A stretch of DNA of 64,000 nt from Ardenticatenaceae bacterium (GCA_030065875.1 JASJCR010000018.1:62001-126000); one strand, 5' to 3'; shown: positions 1-8,592, counted from the stretch's first letter. Notes: a model not told the origin generated them from the sequence alone. Translations and numbers: made by a program.

Positions 1-275
1 TCGCTCAAAGCGCTGAGAAAAATGACGGGAATCTCTTTTAGCCGATCGTTGGCTTTTAAACGGCGGCAAACATCATAGCCATCCATACCGGGCATGTTGA
101 CATCGAGTAAAACAAGCTCAGCCATTGCCTCTTCAAAAAATTCGAGCGCTTCCGGCCCCGATTTTGCGGTCCTAATTTCATATCCTCGTCTTTGAAGCAT
201 CCGTGAAAGCAGGCGTAGATTATCCGGCACATCATCTACAATTAGGATATCAATATTTGTTGGAATATCGCTCAT
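1..275 (-). CDS. Response regulator receiver-domain protein, C-terminus cut by window edge
   Basis: The first 91 residues are visible and form most of a CheY-like receiver domain. The acidic pair D14/D15 sits in LIVDD, the probable phospho-acceptor is D58 in LLDVNMPGMDG, and S88 in VIFLSAL is the usual switch hydroxyl. The protein is therefore the phosphorylated half of a two-component system. Its output domain lies outside the window, so the response cannot be named. The start is the ATG at 273-275; no convincing Shine-Dalgarno sequence precedes it. A 19-bp palindrome lies 24 bases upstream. Confidence 0.85.
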   Translation of the reverse strand, partial: MSDIPTNIDILIVDDVPDNLRLLSRMLQRRGYEIRTAKSGPEALEFFEEAMAELVLLDVNMPGMDGYDVCRRLKANDRLKEIPVIFLSALS

Positions 276-298
276 GGTTGTTGCCCATTTAATCTATC

Positions 299-317
299 AT
301 CATGAAATTATCATGAT
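299..317. promoter_or_regulatory. Perfect palindrome upstream of the response regulator
   Basis: ATCATGA and TCATGAT flank a five-base AATTA centre, giving a perfect 7-bp inverted repeat in an AT-rich stretch just upstream of the receiver-domain gene. It could be an operator for that gene. No matching second copy was found nearby, so the function is inferred from position only. Confidence 0.35.
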
Positions 318-430
318 TGATTGGCTATTTTTATTGTCATGAAAAGCCCCCGCTTGATTGTAACCTGACCGTATTGTAAACAATTTCAGGCAATCCCCAA
401 ATGAACTATCCCAAAATAGGACAAATATAC

Positions 431-466
431 CAACAAAAAGCGATACCTATTGTAAGGTATCGCTTT
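431..466 (-). terminator. Intrinsic terminator of the secreted helical protein gene
   Basis: A perfect 12-bp stem (AAAGCGATACCT with AGGTATCGCTTT, six-base loop) ends in a run of T on the minus strand. It lies about 50 bases past the stop at 517 and fits a rho-independent terminator for that gene. Confidence 0.8.
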
Positions 467-516
467 GATGAAAGGTTAAAATCGGCGGCCGCATGGCGCG
501 ACACAAATTGATATTT

Positions 517-1230
517 TTACCGATTTTGCCCAGGTCTTGGGCGCGGGCCTACTTCTCGAATCTTTTCAGCTTCTTCTTCGGTGATGATTCCTCGCTCAAC
601 GGCATCTTCGATGAGGGCTTCGCGCATCTCTTTGAGCTCGGCTTTGACTTCGCTTCTAAATTCTTCGACGGTATACCCTTGCGCTTCGGCCAGTTCCGAA
701 ATTGTGGTGCCGGCGTCACGGGCGGCATCAAACTCTTCTTCGGTCAGACCGAGGATGTCGACTACGACCGCTTTGGCTTCGCTCCGCCATCCCTTCTGGA
801 TGATACGCCGCTGTGCTTTTCGCTCCAGATGCTGTTGAATACGGTCCGCCTCAGACTCAGATATCAATCCTTGAGCCAGCGCTTCATCAAGAGCGTCGGC
901 AATGGCCTCGCTGTTGGCGGCCAAAACATCTTCCAGGGCAACATCGGCTTCCCTCAACATTTCCCCCAATTTTTGACCATCGGCCAGGGCTGCTTCCAAT
1001 TCTTCCACCGACATGCCGAGAAGATTGGCGGCCGCTTCAAGCCGTTCGGCGCGCAAAATTTCGCGCAGCGCCTCTCGTTCTTCCGGGGTAGGTTGATCAA
1101 CCGGTTGATCCTGGGCCACAATGATAGCGGTAGGCTCCGCTACCGCATCCGGGATGAGCAGCCCGCCGAGGCTAGTTAAAGACACAATGCCAATCATGGC
1201 ATAAGTAGAAATTGTCGAAATTGAAAACAT
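517..1230 (-). CDS. Secreted or anchored helical protein with two internal repeats, unknown function
   Basis: I do not recognise a characterised family. The 237-residue product has a hydrophobic N-terminus (about residues 10-30, ending AVA) that looks like a signal peptide. The rest is highly acidic and helical. Two related units lie at about 71-132 and 160-226; both begin LG[ML][ST].EE and end in a short ExGxI[ST]E.EA[ED][RK]I motif. The reading frame extends upstream to 1497, but that part overlaps the next gene. The ATG at 1228-1230 has a good AAGGAG seven bases before it, so I chose that start. The unit layout recalls small secreted proteins of the YckD/DUF2680 kind, but that is only a resemblance. 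Confidence 0.75.
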   Translation of the reverse strand: MFSISTISTYAMIGIVSLTSLGGLLIPDAVAEPTAIIVAQDQPVDQPTPEEREALREILRAERLEAAANLLGMSVEELEAALADGQKLGEMLREADVALEDVLAANSEAIADALDEALAQGLISESEADRIQQHLERKAQRRIIQKGWRSEAKAVVVDILGLTEEEFDAARDAGTTISELAEAQGYTVEEFRSEVKAELKEMREALIEDAVERGIITEEEAEKIREVGPRPRPGQNR

Positions 1231-1348
1231 CTTAAAACTCCTTGCAGCTGCGTGCAGCCGCATTGCTGTAATTTTTAATGGAATAAATCCATCATAAGAG
1301 ACAGATGCTTTCGAATTGCAATGGGGGTGTAAAATTTTTGTAAAACGA

Positions 1349-2254
1349 TTATTGCTGTAAAAGAGGGCGAACGGTGCGGTTGATAATCTGGTCGTTATCC
1401 GGCCGGGGGATGCCGTCAAAAACAGACCATGTTTCTGTGTGGGTGATCGACTCACCGGCCGCGATCTCCCGCAGGGGGCCAAGTGTTTCAACCTCAAGCA
1501 TCTCGTGGTTTGTGAATAACTCGATGTGGGAATTCAAATCCGGATAGGAGGCGTGAGGTTCAAATTCTATCTGCTTGATAAACAAATGATCGTCGAGCCA
1601 GTAAGCGGCCCATTCAACCTGCCCGTGAAGCCCTACTTTTTGCGGTGTTGAGCGGGAGGAATCCTGCTTGAGAAGGATATATTCGCTGCCAAATTGCCAG
1701 CGGGGGTCGCTAAAATCGGTATAAGACCAGAGGGCTAACGAAGTCGTGGGGAGTAAATTTTCTTCGTGACTGCCGCGCGGAGGCAGCGGCAAAATGCCGA
1801 TTCCGCCCGGAGCCATCACCGATAGCGCCCAGGGAGCTACTTGAACTCCCCAGGGCAGGCGATTGATTAACCGATGAGATACTTGGACAACCGGCCGGTC
1901 CACAGCCAGCGCCAAAGTTATTTCTTTTTGCATGCCGGTGTAAGCATCAACCGGGCCGAGAATCACAGCGCCCTCCGCCCGCGGCTGCCACGTCACCGGC
2001 TGATTATCCGGCTGGTAGGTCCGGACCGGATGTTCGGGAGCCAGCCAAAACCGGTGGCCCCCATAAATGGCAAATTCCTCGCCGCCGGTTTGACCCACTT
2101 CGGGAAATTTACAAAATAAATTCTTTTGGCCGGTTAATCCGCAGTGAATAATCCGGGGGCCAACTTCCAGGGTGACAATGAGTTCAAGGTGACCATTGGT
2201 TAGCTTTAAACATTCTGCCCACCCAAGATACGGGGTTGTCTCTACGGTAATCAT
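1349..2254 (-). CDS. DUF4380-like protein, probable carbohydrate-binding (mutarotase-like) fold
   Basis: The 301-residue protein has no signal peptide. It carries the conserved block GGHRFWLAPEHP (about 66-77) and a long beta-rich body, which together resemble the DUF4380 family; these are thought to share the galactose mutarotase-like fold. No enzyme activity can be assigned. It starts 17 bases after the dehydrogenase gene on the same strand, with a GAGGG ribosome site before the ATG, so the two are probably co-transcribed. Confidence 0.65.
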   Translation of the reverse strand: MITVETTPYLGWAECLKLTNGHLELIVTLEVGPRIIHCGLTGQKNLFCKFPEVGQTGGEEFAIYGGHRFWLAPEHPVRTYQPDNQPVTWQPRAEGAVILGPVDAYTGMQKEITLALAVDRPVVQVSHRLINRLPWGVQVAPWALSVMAPGGIGILPLPPRGSHEENLLPTTSLALWSYTDFSDPRWQFGSEYILLKQDSSRSTPQKVGLHGQVEWAAYWLDDHLFIKQIEFEPHASYPDLNSHIELFTNHEMLEVETLGPLREIAAGESITHTETWSVFDGIPRPDNDQIINRTVRPLLQQ

Positions 2255-2271
2255 CCCTCAATTGTGAGCCA

Positions 2272-3552
2272 TTACACCCAGCCGCGCAAACGGACAGCCT
2301 GAGCGACCCGGTTGACGGCCACCAGGTAGGCCGCGACGCGATGATCAACCCCTGCTTCTTCGGCCATTTGATGAACGGCCAGAAAGGCGCGGGTCATTTT
2401 TTGGTCGAGCTGGCGGTTAACTTCACTTTCATTCCAGTAAAAATTGGATGAGTTTTGCACCATTTCAAAGTAGGAAACGATAACGCCTCCTGCATTGCAC
2501 AGGAAGTCAGGAATAATAAAGGTGCCGTTTTCGACCAAAATGTCATTGGCTTCAGGGGTGGTTGGTCCATTGGCCAATTCGGCTACAATTTTCGCCTTAA
2601 TTTTATGGGCGTTGCGACGGGTGATTTGGTTTTCAATGGCGGCCGGGGTCAGGACATCGACATCCAGCTCGAGCAGTTCGCTGTTGGAGATATCTTCGGC
2701 TTCGGGAAAGCCCTCCAGGCGGCCGTGGCGACGCACGTATGCGGACACCTGCTCGTAATCGAGCCCTTTTTCGTTATAGAGCGCGCCAAATTCATCGCTG
2801 ATGGCCACCACTTCTAAGCCCAGGATCTCACTGCCCAGCTTGTGAGCGGCCGACCCCACATTGCCATACCCTTGAATGGCACAGGTTGAGCCATGGGTAT
2901 GCAGCCCCAGGGCGTGCGTGGCTTCACGAATGGCCACAATGCTCCCCAGCGCGGTAGCCGGTCCCCGGCCGGCCGAGCCACCCAGTTCAGGCGGTTTTCC
3001 GGTGATTACCCCGGGTTCATGGCGGCCGTGAATGCGCTCGTATTCATCTAGCATCCAGGCCATTATTTTCGGATTGGTGTTGACGTCGGGGGCCGGCACA
3101 TCGCGATGGATGCTGACAAAGTGGGCGATACCGCGCATATAGCCACGGCTCACCCGTTCCAGCTCCCCCTGCGACATTTGACGAGGGTTGCAAATCACCC
3201 CCCCCTTCCCCCCACCAAGAGGGATATCAGCCACGGCGGTTTTCCAGGTCATCCAGGCCGCTAAGGCCCGCACGGTATCGATCGTTTCATCTGGATGAAA
3301 GCGCAATCCCCCTTTGGCGGGTCCGCGTGCATCGTTGTATTGGACGCGAAAGGCCGGGAACGTCTTGGTGCGGCCGTTATCCATGCGAACCGGAATAGTA
3401 AAATGAAGTTCGCGCATTGGCTGGCGCAAAAAGGCGTGCATATCCGGATCAAGTCCGAGTACTTCGGCCGCTTCATCGAGTTGAGCCTGAGAAATTGCAA
3501 AGGGATTTAAATTTTCCTGAACTTCATGCACGGAAAGATCGATATGGGTCAT
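2272..3552 (-). CDS. gdhA: Glu/Leu/Phe/Val dehydrogenase, probably glutamate dehydrogenase
   Basis: The 426-residue enzyme belongs to the amino-acid dehydrogenase family that interconverts glutamate with 2-oxoglutarate and ammonia using NAD(P). The substrate-binding block KGGLRFHP is at 80-87. The catalytic lysine is in PLGGGKGGV (K116), and the catalytic aspartate region is DVPAPDV (151-157). The Rossmann dinucleotide motif is GYGNVG (228-233). The length is normal for the hexameric bacterial form. A strong GGAGG lies eight bases before the ATG. The gene has a roughly 280-base leader with its own promoter, a long hairpin and an internal terminator. Leucine- or valine-type specificity cannot be excluded from the sequence alone, but glutamate is most likely. 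It supplies the precursor for the arginine operon downstream in this window. Confidence 0.9.
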   Translation of the reverse strand: MTHIDLSVHEVQENLNPFAISQAQLDEAAEVLGLDPDMHAFLRQPMRELHFTIPVRMDNGRTKTFPAFRVQYNDARGPAKGGLRFHPDETIDTVRALAAWMTWKTAVADIPLGGGKGGVICNPRQMSQGELERVSRGYMRGIAHFVSIHRDVPAPDVNTNPKIMAWMLDEYERIHGRHEPGVITGKPPELGGSAGRGPATALGSIVAIREATHALGLHTHGSTCAIQGYGNVGSAAHKLGSEILGLEVVAISDEFGALYNEKGLDYEQVSAYVRRHGRLEGFPEAEDISNSELLELDVDVLTPAAIENQITRRNAHKIKAKIVAELANGPTTPEANDILVENGTFIIPDFLCNAGGVIVSYFEMVQNSSNFYWNESEVNRQLDQKMTRAFLAVHQMAEEAGVDHRVAAYLVAVNRVAQAVRLRGWV

Positions 3553-3651
3553 TTGACAAATCCTCCAAAAAAAAGGTAGCGGTGCGTTTCCGGCTAAATG
3601 GAAACGGTTGGCGGTGAATCAAAGTTCGCGTATGATTTACTAAATTTAAGC

Positions 3652-3714
3652 AAAAAAAAAGACCACAGTTCGCATGCGTTTCTGCTGGTGGGCATTTACG
3701 CCGGATCTGTGGCC
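3652..3714 (-). terminator. Intrinsic terminator within the gdhA leader
   Basis: On the minus strand, GGCCACAG pairs with CTGTGGTC (one G-U pair) around a 38-base loop holding a smaller hairpin, followed directly by nine T. It lies 100 bases before the gdhA start and about 120 bases after the leader promoter. It would therefore either end a small RNA or act as an attenuator. Confidence 0.7.
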
Positions 3715-3838
3715 ATGTTATTGAGCTTGCACAACCTAAGCAAACACAATGCTACCCAGCTAACCAATCACGCATAGGAAGTAGTGAAGTATGATCAGTC
3801 AGCTGGGTAGCTTGTACAGGTTTAGGAAGAGAGATACG
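3652..3838 (-). ncRNA. Structured gdhA leader: candidate attenuator, riboswitch or small RNA
   Basis: From the predicted transcription start (about 3837) to the terminator, the RNA is about 185 bases long. It contains an 11-bp perfect stem (plus-strand arms 3751-3761 and 3801-3811) enclosing about 40 bases, then the intrinsic terminator. I compared it by eye with T-box, glycine, SAM, TPP and 6S features and found no match. No leader peptide with informative codons is evident. Only a seven-codon frame without a ribosome site lies inside the hairpin. Confidence 0.5.
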
Positions 3839-3843
3839 TAGGT

Positions 3844-3871
3844 ATTGTACAAGATGCACAAATAATGTCAA
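3844..3871 (-). promoter_or_regulatory. Sigma70-type promoter for the gdhA leader
   Basis: The minus strand reads TTGACA (3866-3871), a 16-base spacer, then TACAAT (3844-3849). This is one of the best consensus matches in the window. It directs transcription into the structured leader and gdhA. Confidence 0.75.
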
Positions 3872-3922
3872 GAGCTATTTGGCACTATTTATAGAATTGC
3901 TCGAAATTAAAGGGATTCATCG

Positions 3923-4714
3923 TTGTCGAAATTACTAATTGGGCTTTTTATCAGTGCGGTTATCGGCGGGGTAGGGTATCAGCGCGCGTCCCTTAGCCGT
4001 TCCGGCGTGCTGGGTGCGATCGTGCTGGGTACGGCTATTATGGGGATAGGCGGGTGGAGTTGGGGGGTACTGCTGGTGTGGTTTTTTGTCAGTTCGACCT
4101 TGCTTTCCAAATATAAAGCGGAACAGAAGCGGGTCACGGCAGAAAAGTTTGATAAAGGGCACGAACGTGATTTTGGGCAAGCGATGGCCAACGGCGGTTT
4201 GGGGGCCATTTTGTCCCTGGGGCTGCTGTGGAACGGAGAAGCGGTTTGGTTTGCGGCTTATATTGGAGCGATTGGTGCGGTCACGGCCGATACGTGGGCA
4301 ACCGAATTGGGCACATTGTCTAAACAGCTCCCGCGTCTGATTACCTCCGGCAAAGTGGTGCCCCCCGGCACATCAGGGGGGATCACACTTCTCGGTACCG
4401 GCGTGGCTGCCTGTGGTGGATTGCTGACCGGCTTGCTGGGCGGGCTGCTTGATCCAGCGCTGCTTCCCTGGCAAGGATTGCTAGTTGGCCTTATTGGGGG
4501 AGCTGGTGGGGCCCTGTTTGACAGCCTGCTGGGGGCCACCGTTCAGGCCATTTATTTATCACCGATCACCGGTCAAGAAACCGAAAAGTTAATCGACAAA
4601 GGAGAGCCAACGCAATTTTTAAGGGGGTGGCGCTGGCTCAATAACGATTGGGTCAATTTTTTGGCCAGCGGCTTTGGAGCGATCCTGGCCGTCCTGGTGT
4701 TTTTGCTGTTCTAG
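3923..4714 (+). CDS. DUF92 family integral membrane protein
   Basis: The 263-residue protein has about six to seven hydrophobic segments. It carries the typical DUF92 pattern: an N-terminal membrane segment, a charged stretch with FDKGHERDFGQAMANGG (about 75-91), then ADTWATELG (about 122-130), and a glycine-rich membrane tail with GALFDSLLGA. DUF92 proteins include TMEM19 and relatives of phytol kinases; a lipid or prenyl-alcohol substrate is possible but unproven. The start is TTG at 3923 with AAAGGG upstream. It is divergent from gdhA. Confidence 0.8.
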   Translation: MSKLLIGLFISAVIGGVGYQRASLSRSGVLGAIVLGTAIMGIGGWSWGVLLVWFFVSSTLLSKYKAEQKRVTAEKFDKGHERDFGQAMANGGLGAILSLGLLWNGEAVWFAAYIGAIGAVTADTWATELGTLSKQLPRLITSGKVVPPGTSGGITLLGTGVAACGGLLTGLLGGLLDPALLPWQGLLVGLIGGAGGALFDSLLGATVQAIYLSPITGQETEKLIDKGEPTQFLRGWRWLNNDWVNFLASGFGAILAVLVFLLF

Positions 4715-4757
4715 GGGCGCTGTGAAAATGATTCCATACACCATTACCTATACGGAT

Positions 4758-4815
4758 GCTGCGGCCGGTCTTTGACCGTGCCGCTTTGTGGCTCGGTGCG
4801 GACACCGGCCACAGC
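4758..4815. repeat. Two-hairpin dispersed element, copy 1
   Basis: Two adjacent GC-rich hairpins: CGGCCGGTC with GACCG.GCCG, and GTGGC.CGGTG with CACCG.CCAC. The reverse complement of this element recurs at 60826-60884 with clear similarity over about 58 bases. It lies between the convergent DUF92 and lipoprotein genes and may act as a two-way terminator or a REP-like element. Confidence 0.65.
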
Positions 4816-4836
4816 AGTGATCTAGCGTATCAGTTT

Positions 4837-6990
4837 TTACTCCTCAATGTCCTCCACCGCCTTTTCAACTGACAGCGTATACAATCCTCCGTCTTCTGAG
4901 AACTCTTGAACGACAATCGCCCACAGGCCGTCGGCCGTGAGTTCAAAATCAGCGATAACCTCATCCTGGCCGGCCAGATTGTTATCCATTTGCAAAATCG
5001 GCTGATCGTCCGGGTCGCGCAGGGAGATGAGAAAATCGCTTTCCGGATTAATCGGAGAAAGCCGAACGGTAACGATATCCCCCTCTTCCCCGCCAAACTG
5101 CCAGATTGTGCCGCGGTCATTTGGTAAGGCGCTTTGACGAACGTCTCCATAATTGATAGTCCCGGAAGAGATGAGGTAATTTTCACCGCTAACGGTGAGC
5201 TGGATTTCATATTCCCCGGACATGCCAAAAAATTCTTGAACCAGGACGATATACTGCCCGTCGCGCGGCAGCGTAAAGTTGATGGTTTCCGCTTCACCGG
5301 CCAGCCCGCTGTCCTGAACCGCCTGGCGACGACGTTCGGGATCGAGAAGCCAAACGTCCAGATCAACCGTTTCGGACATGGGGGTGACGTTGAGGTTGAT
5401 TTGATCTCCGGCGCGGCCGGTCAGATACCAGACGTGAATTTCACTTTCGCGCAGCACTTCCCGCCGGGCATCCCCATAGATTAAATCTCCCGCCTCATAA
5501 AAATTGGCTACATCTTCATTTCCTTCATCGAGGGTGAGCGTATATTGCCCCCCGTTTTCACTGAAGCTGCGAACGACGATGCGGTATTCGCCGGTGACCG
5601 GCAGGGGTAAATTGCCCAAAATTTCAGCATCCCCGCTGTATCCTTCATCAAAAGTGGCCAATTCATCCCCATCCGGCCCCAACAGGGTAAACAGGGGATC
5701 AAATTCGCCCAGAGGCTGCAAAATAATGCTGATATTTTGATTGGCTTGCCCGTTAAACGTCCATACATCTTCTGCCTTGGGCAGCAGCTGACCGCGCAGC
5801 TCCTGATTAAAGTTGATTGTGCCACCCCCGCTGTAAGTTGGCTCGTCGTTGAGGGCTACCGTCAAAGTGTAGCGATCCGGTTCGTTAAAAAATTCACGCA
5901 CCTGAATGGTATATACGCCGGTTTCACCGAGAAGATAATCAGCCAAAATTTCAGTATCGCCACCAAATCCGCTGTCGAGTTCAACCAGCAGACGGCCGGA
6001 AGGAGAGATGAGGGTCAAGATCAAATCGCGGGTTTGTTCGCCGGGCACCAGCGTGATGGTGGCGAAGCGGTTGGCAACCCCTTCAAAAGCCCAAAAGTCG
6101 ATGGAATTCTTTTGCAAATTTCCGATCGAAGCATCAATCCCGCCGGTTAGTTCGGTGGTGTCGAGAAAGCGAATGCCTTCGGCAATTTCATCGGGCTGAC
6201 GTTCGATGCGCACCGTCTCGCTCATAATTTCCAGGATCGGCAGATAATCTTCCTGATTTTCGATCGATGATCCGGTGATGAGAAAAATCGGGTTTGGGGT
6301 GTTGTCGGTGCTGTCGAAAAACAAAGTAATGCGGGTGAGGATCTTTTGTTCAGGGCTGAGAATAACCCCGCTTGGGTCATCCGAAAGCAGGGTTGAAACC
6401 CCTAAAATTCTCTCGCCGCTGACGGTATGGAACCCATCAAGCGGCGAGAGTTCATTTTGATTTAATATAAAAGCCAGAGCGCTTTCAGCCGAAGAAGTGG
6501 GGGGGAATTTGAGAGCGGACGGCCGATTTTCGCTGCCCCAAAAAAGGATGGCGAACGCGCCATCGATGATCGGCCGGCCGGTGAGTAAATTAGATCCGGT
6601 TTCCAATGAATCGGCCAGCAGCAAAATCTCTTCTTGACCCAGGGCGGTCGCCAGGGCCGCGGTAGGCAGCTGCGAATCACCGTTTACCCAATTTGAGGGA
6701 GCTGAAATTGAGAGACCGACCATGGGGTTGACTACAATTTGCCAATTTTCTGGGGTTGGACGACGAGCAGCGGTCGTCGCTAAAGGGGTGGGGGTCGCGG
6801 GTTTTACCAGGGTGGGAGGAAGGACAAAGGTTGGGGTTGGTAGGGCTGGGTCCTCAGCAGCTTCACCGGCCAAAGCCGTGGGAGACGGTGGTGGGAGCGT
6901 CCCTTCTTCTGTGACGCCCGGCTGGCAGGCAACAATAACAATCAAGAGCGAACTAAAAAAAGCGGTTCGCACAACAAGAGGCCACGTCAT
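4837..6990 (-). CDS. Lipoprotein with about four tandem PPC-like beta domains
   Basis: The 717-residue precursor has a lipobox ending in IVAC (C22), followed by a Thr/Pro-rich linker to about residue 80. It should therefore sit on the outer face of the membrane. Residues 85-285 form one unassigned domain. From about 290 to 710 there are four repeats of about 100 residues. Each has a pattern like W.F.G..G......L.P...D....L..P.G, then Y.I.V.EF....G.Y.L.V, as in bacterial pre-peptidase C-terminal (PPC) domains. No protease domain is present, so it is probably an adhesive or scaffold protein. AGGAGG precedes the ATG with good spacing. Confidence 0.75.
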   Translation of the reverse strand: MTWPLVVRTAFFSSLLIVIVACQPGVTEEGTLPPPSPTALAGEAAEDPALPTPTFVLPPTLVKPATPTPLATTAARRPTPENWQIVVNPMVGLSISAPSNWVNGDSQLPTAALATALGQEEILLLADSLETGSNLLTGRPIIDGAFAILFWGSENRPSALKFPPTSSAESALAFILNQNELSPLDGFHTVSGERILGVSTLLSDDPSGVILSPEQKILTRITLFFDSTDNTPNPIFLITGSSIENQEDYLPILEIMSETVRIERQPDEIAEGIRFLDTTELTGGIDASIGNLQKNSIDFWAFEGVANRFATITLVPGEQTRDLILTLISPSGRLLVELDSGFGGDTEILADYLLGETGVYTIQVREFFNEPDRYTLTVALNDEPTYSGGGTINFNQELRGQLLPKAEDVWTFNGQANQNISIILQPLGEFDPLFTLLGPDGDELATFDEGYSGDAEILGNLPLPVTGEYRIVVRSFSENGGQYTLTLDEGNEDVANFYEAGDLIYGDARREVLRESEIHVWYLTGRAGDQINLNVTPMSETVDLDVWLLDPERRRQAVQDSGLAGEAETINFTLPRDGQYIVLVQEFFGMSGEYEIQLTVSGENYLISSGTINYGDVRQSALPNDRGTIWQFGGEEGDIVTVRLSPINPESDFLISLRDPDDQPILQMDNNLAGQDEVIADFELTADGLWAIVVQEFSEDGGLYTLSVEKAVEDIEE

Positions 6991-7109
6991 GGGCAGTTCC
7001 TCCTTTCGGGGGGGGTGAACTTGTAAAGGAAAAGCACGACAGGGTGTTGGATGAAAGTGTGTTGATGGTCATGGTACCCGTTGTTGCCTGCCATGCTAAC
7101 CTTACTTAT

Positions 7110-7128
7110 CACCGGCCGCCGGCCGGTG
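7110..7128. terminator. GC-rich perfect hairpin after the LCP gene
   Basis: CACCGGCC and GGCCGGTG form an 8-bp stem around a three-base loop, 13 bases past the stop of the LCP gene. There is no clear T-run on the minus strand. It may be a weak terminator or a repeat hairpin. Confidence 0.4.
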
Positions 7129-7140
7129 TGTTGTTCTGTT

Positions 7141-8592
7141 TTATTCCGTGTCCTCTGGAACCCGCCAATCGTCTCCTAAAATTACCAAAATATCGTAATC
7201 GCCGTCAGGTTGCTGCCCCTGGCTGGCATTTAGGGGGGGAATCCCTAGCAGTTCAACAAGATATTGGACTGAGTAGGGATGATTGCCAAAGTCGATGAGC
7301 TGAGAAGTCTGATAAGCGGCCGAATCAGCGTTGCCAATTTCCACGACGTTGACATCCTGTTCGAGCAAATATGCTTCGGTGGCGCTCGCCAGCCCAAAGA
7401 TTGTGGTGCCGTTTAAGAGGGCGACCCGCGCATTTTCAGTTTGAACCTGCTCGCTAATTGATTCAAGCGAGATGGCCGGCGCGGCCGGGCTGGTAAAAAG
7501 CTCATCGCGAATGGCCCGGATATTTTCGCGGATAGGGACGAGGACATTTTGTCCATTCGGGGTTTGTGAAACGTATACATCGTTATAACCGATGACAGCC
7601 TGCTGTATGTTTTCGGCCGGTATATCCCTCACCAGGAGGGCCAGCTGCAAAGCTTCATCAAAGGTTAGCGTTGTGCGAATATTGTTTTCAAATGTTTCCC
7701 ACAGCTGAGGAGCTTGAAGGAGCAGGTCGGGAATTTGAGCAATTGCCTGATCGCGAGCTGCCAAAATGACCTGCTGCTGTCTTCGAGCCCGATCAACATC
7801 GCCCCCTTCAGTTGCTCGCGTTCGAGCGTATTTGAGCGCTGTGGCGCCATCTAAAATTTTGGGGCCGGTATCGATGATAAAAGGATCAAATCCGTAACAT
7901 TCATCCGGATAATTTAAATCTTCAATTTTTTCCGGAACCTCGAGGGGAATTCCGCCAATAAGATCGACAAATTCGATAAATGCCGCAAAGTTTACCGTTG
8001 CATAATGTTGGATATCAATACCCAGAGTTGATTCTACCGTATCGACGGCCAGGGCCGGGCCGCCGCCGGGGAGTTCAAACCCTTCACCCAGGTAATGGGC
8101 CTGATTGATGCGGTCGACCCCGAAGTCAGGGATCTCAACCCACAGGTCACGCGGTAATGATAGAAGACCAGCGGTTTTTCCGACCGGATCGATGGTTAAA
8201 ACGATCATGCTGTCGGTTCGTACCGGCCCTTCTTCTTCGCAGCGGCGATCGATGCCTAGCAGCAGAATCGTGATTCGCTCACTCCCTTCCCAAACCGGGA
8301 GTTCCTCCAGGGTAACCGGAGCATCTTGCGAGGGAGAAGCGGGGGTAAGGGCAACCGGGGCTGAATCAACCGCCTGCGGGTTTAGCTGGTCGCCTGATCC
8401 CGCTTCAAACTCCGGTTGAGCCACAATGGGGGCTTCTGCGGCCATTTGCCGTACAAAACCAAATAGCTGCCATCCGGTAAAAGCGAGGAGGGCAACAACC
8501 AAACCCACACCTAAAACCGTTAAAGATATAGCGGCCCACAACGGTAAACGAGCCCATGGGCGGCCGCGTTGTCGACTCCTTGATTTATCCAT
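7141..8592 (-). CDS. LytR-CpsA-Psr (LCP) family cell-envelope ligase
   Basis: LCP proteins transfer polyprenyl-phosphate-linked glycopolymers to peptidoglycan or other envelope acceptors. The 483-residue protein has a single N-terminal membrane anchor (about 17-45) and a Pro/Ala-rich linker. The LCP core begins ITILLLGIDRR (about 107) and includes RTDSMIVLTIDP and SLPRDLWVEIP, the conserved Asp/Arg set that binds the lipid phosphate, then DRINQAHYLG and YARTRATEGGDVDRARRQQ. A C-terminal LytR_C-type domain follows from about residue 375. The catalytic domain faces outward. It may act on products of the polysaccharide locus at 41957-63713, although it is unlinked to it. Confidence 0.9.
   Translation of the reverse strand: MDKSRSRQRGRPWARLPLWAAISLTVLGVGLVVALLAFTGWQLFGFVRQMAAEAPIVAQPEFEAGSGDQLNPQAVDSAPVALTPASPSQDAPVTLEELPVWEGSERITILLLGIDRRCEEEGPVRTDSMIVLTIDPVGKTAGLLSLPRDLWVEIPDFGVDRINQAHYLGEGFELPGGGPALAVDTVESTLGIDIQHYATVNFAAFIEFVDLIGGIPLEVPEKIEDLNYPDECYGFDPFIIDTGPKILDGATALKYARTRATEGGDVDRARRQQQVILAARDQAIAQIPDLLLQAPQLWETFENNIRTTLTFDEALQLALLVRDIPAENIQQAVIGYNDVYVSQTPNGQNVLVPIRENIRAIRDELFTSPAAPAISLESISEQVQTENARVALLNGTTIFGLASATEAYLLEQDVNVVEIGNADSAAYQTSQLIDFGNHPYSVQYLVELLGIPPLNASQGQQPDGDYDILVILGDDWRVPEDTE

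Noticed and set aside
493-1179. A 228-codon plus-strand frame opposite the secreted helical protein
   Set aside because: It has no ribosome site and no signal or domain. The minus strand has a good start, repeats, a signal peptide and a terminator.
3740-3775. Leader peptide M-R-D-W-L-A-G inside the gdhA leader hairpin
   Set aside because: It has only seven codons, no ribosome site, and no codon run linked to glutamate or ammonia metabolism.
3652-3838. 6S RNA, SRP RNA or a tRNA
   Set aside because: The 5' and 3' ends do not pair as in 6S, there is no SRP tetraloop motif, and the tRNA-like GGTTAGCTGGGTAGC stretch has no acceptor or T-arm.
3795-3845. A short plus-strand frame with AGGAAG before ATG in the gdhA leader region
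   Set aside because: It encodes only 16 codons across one arm of the leader hairpin, and no plus-strand promoter is seen.
4837-6990. Secreted protease, from the PPC domains
   Set aside because: PPC-like repeats are present, but no protease catalytic domain or triad is visible in the 717 residues.
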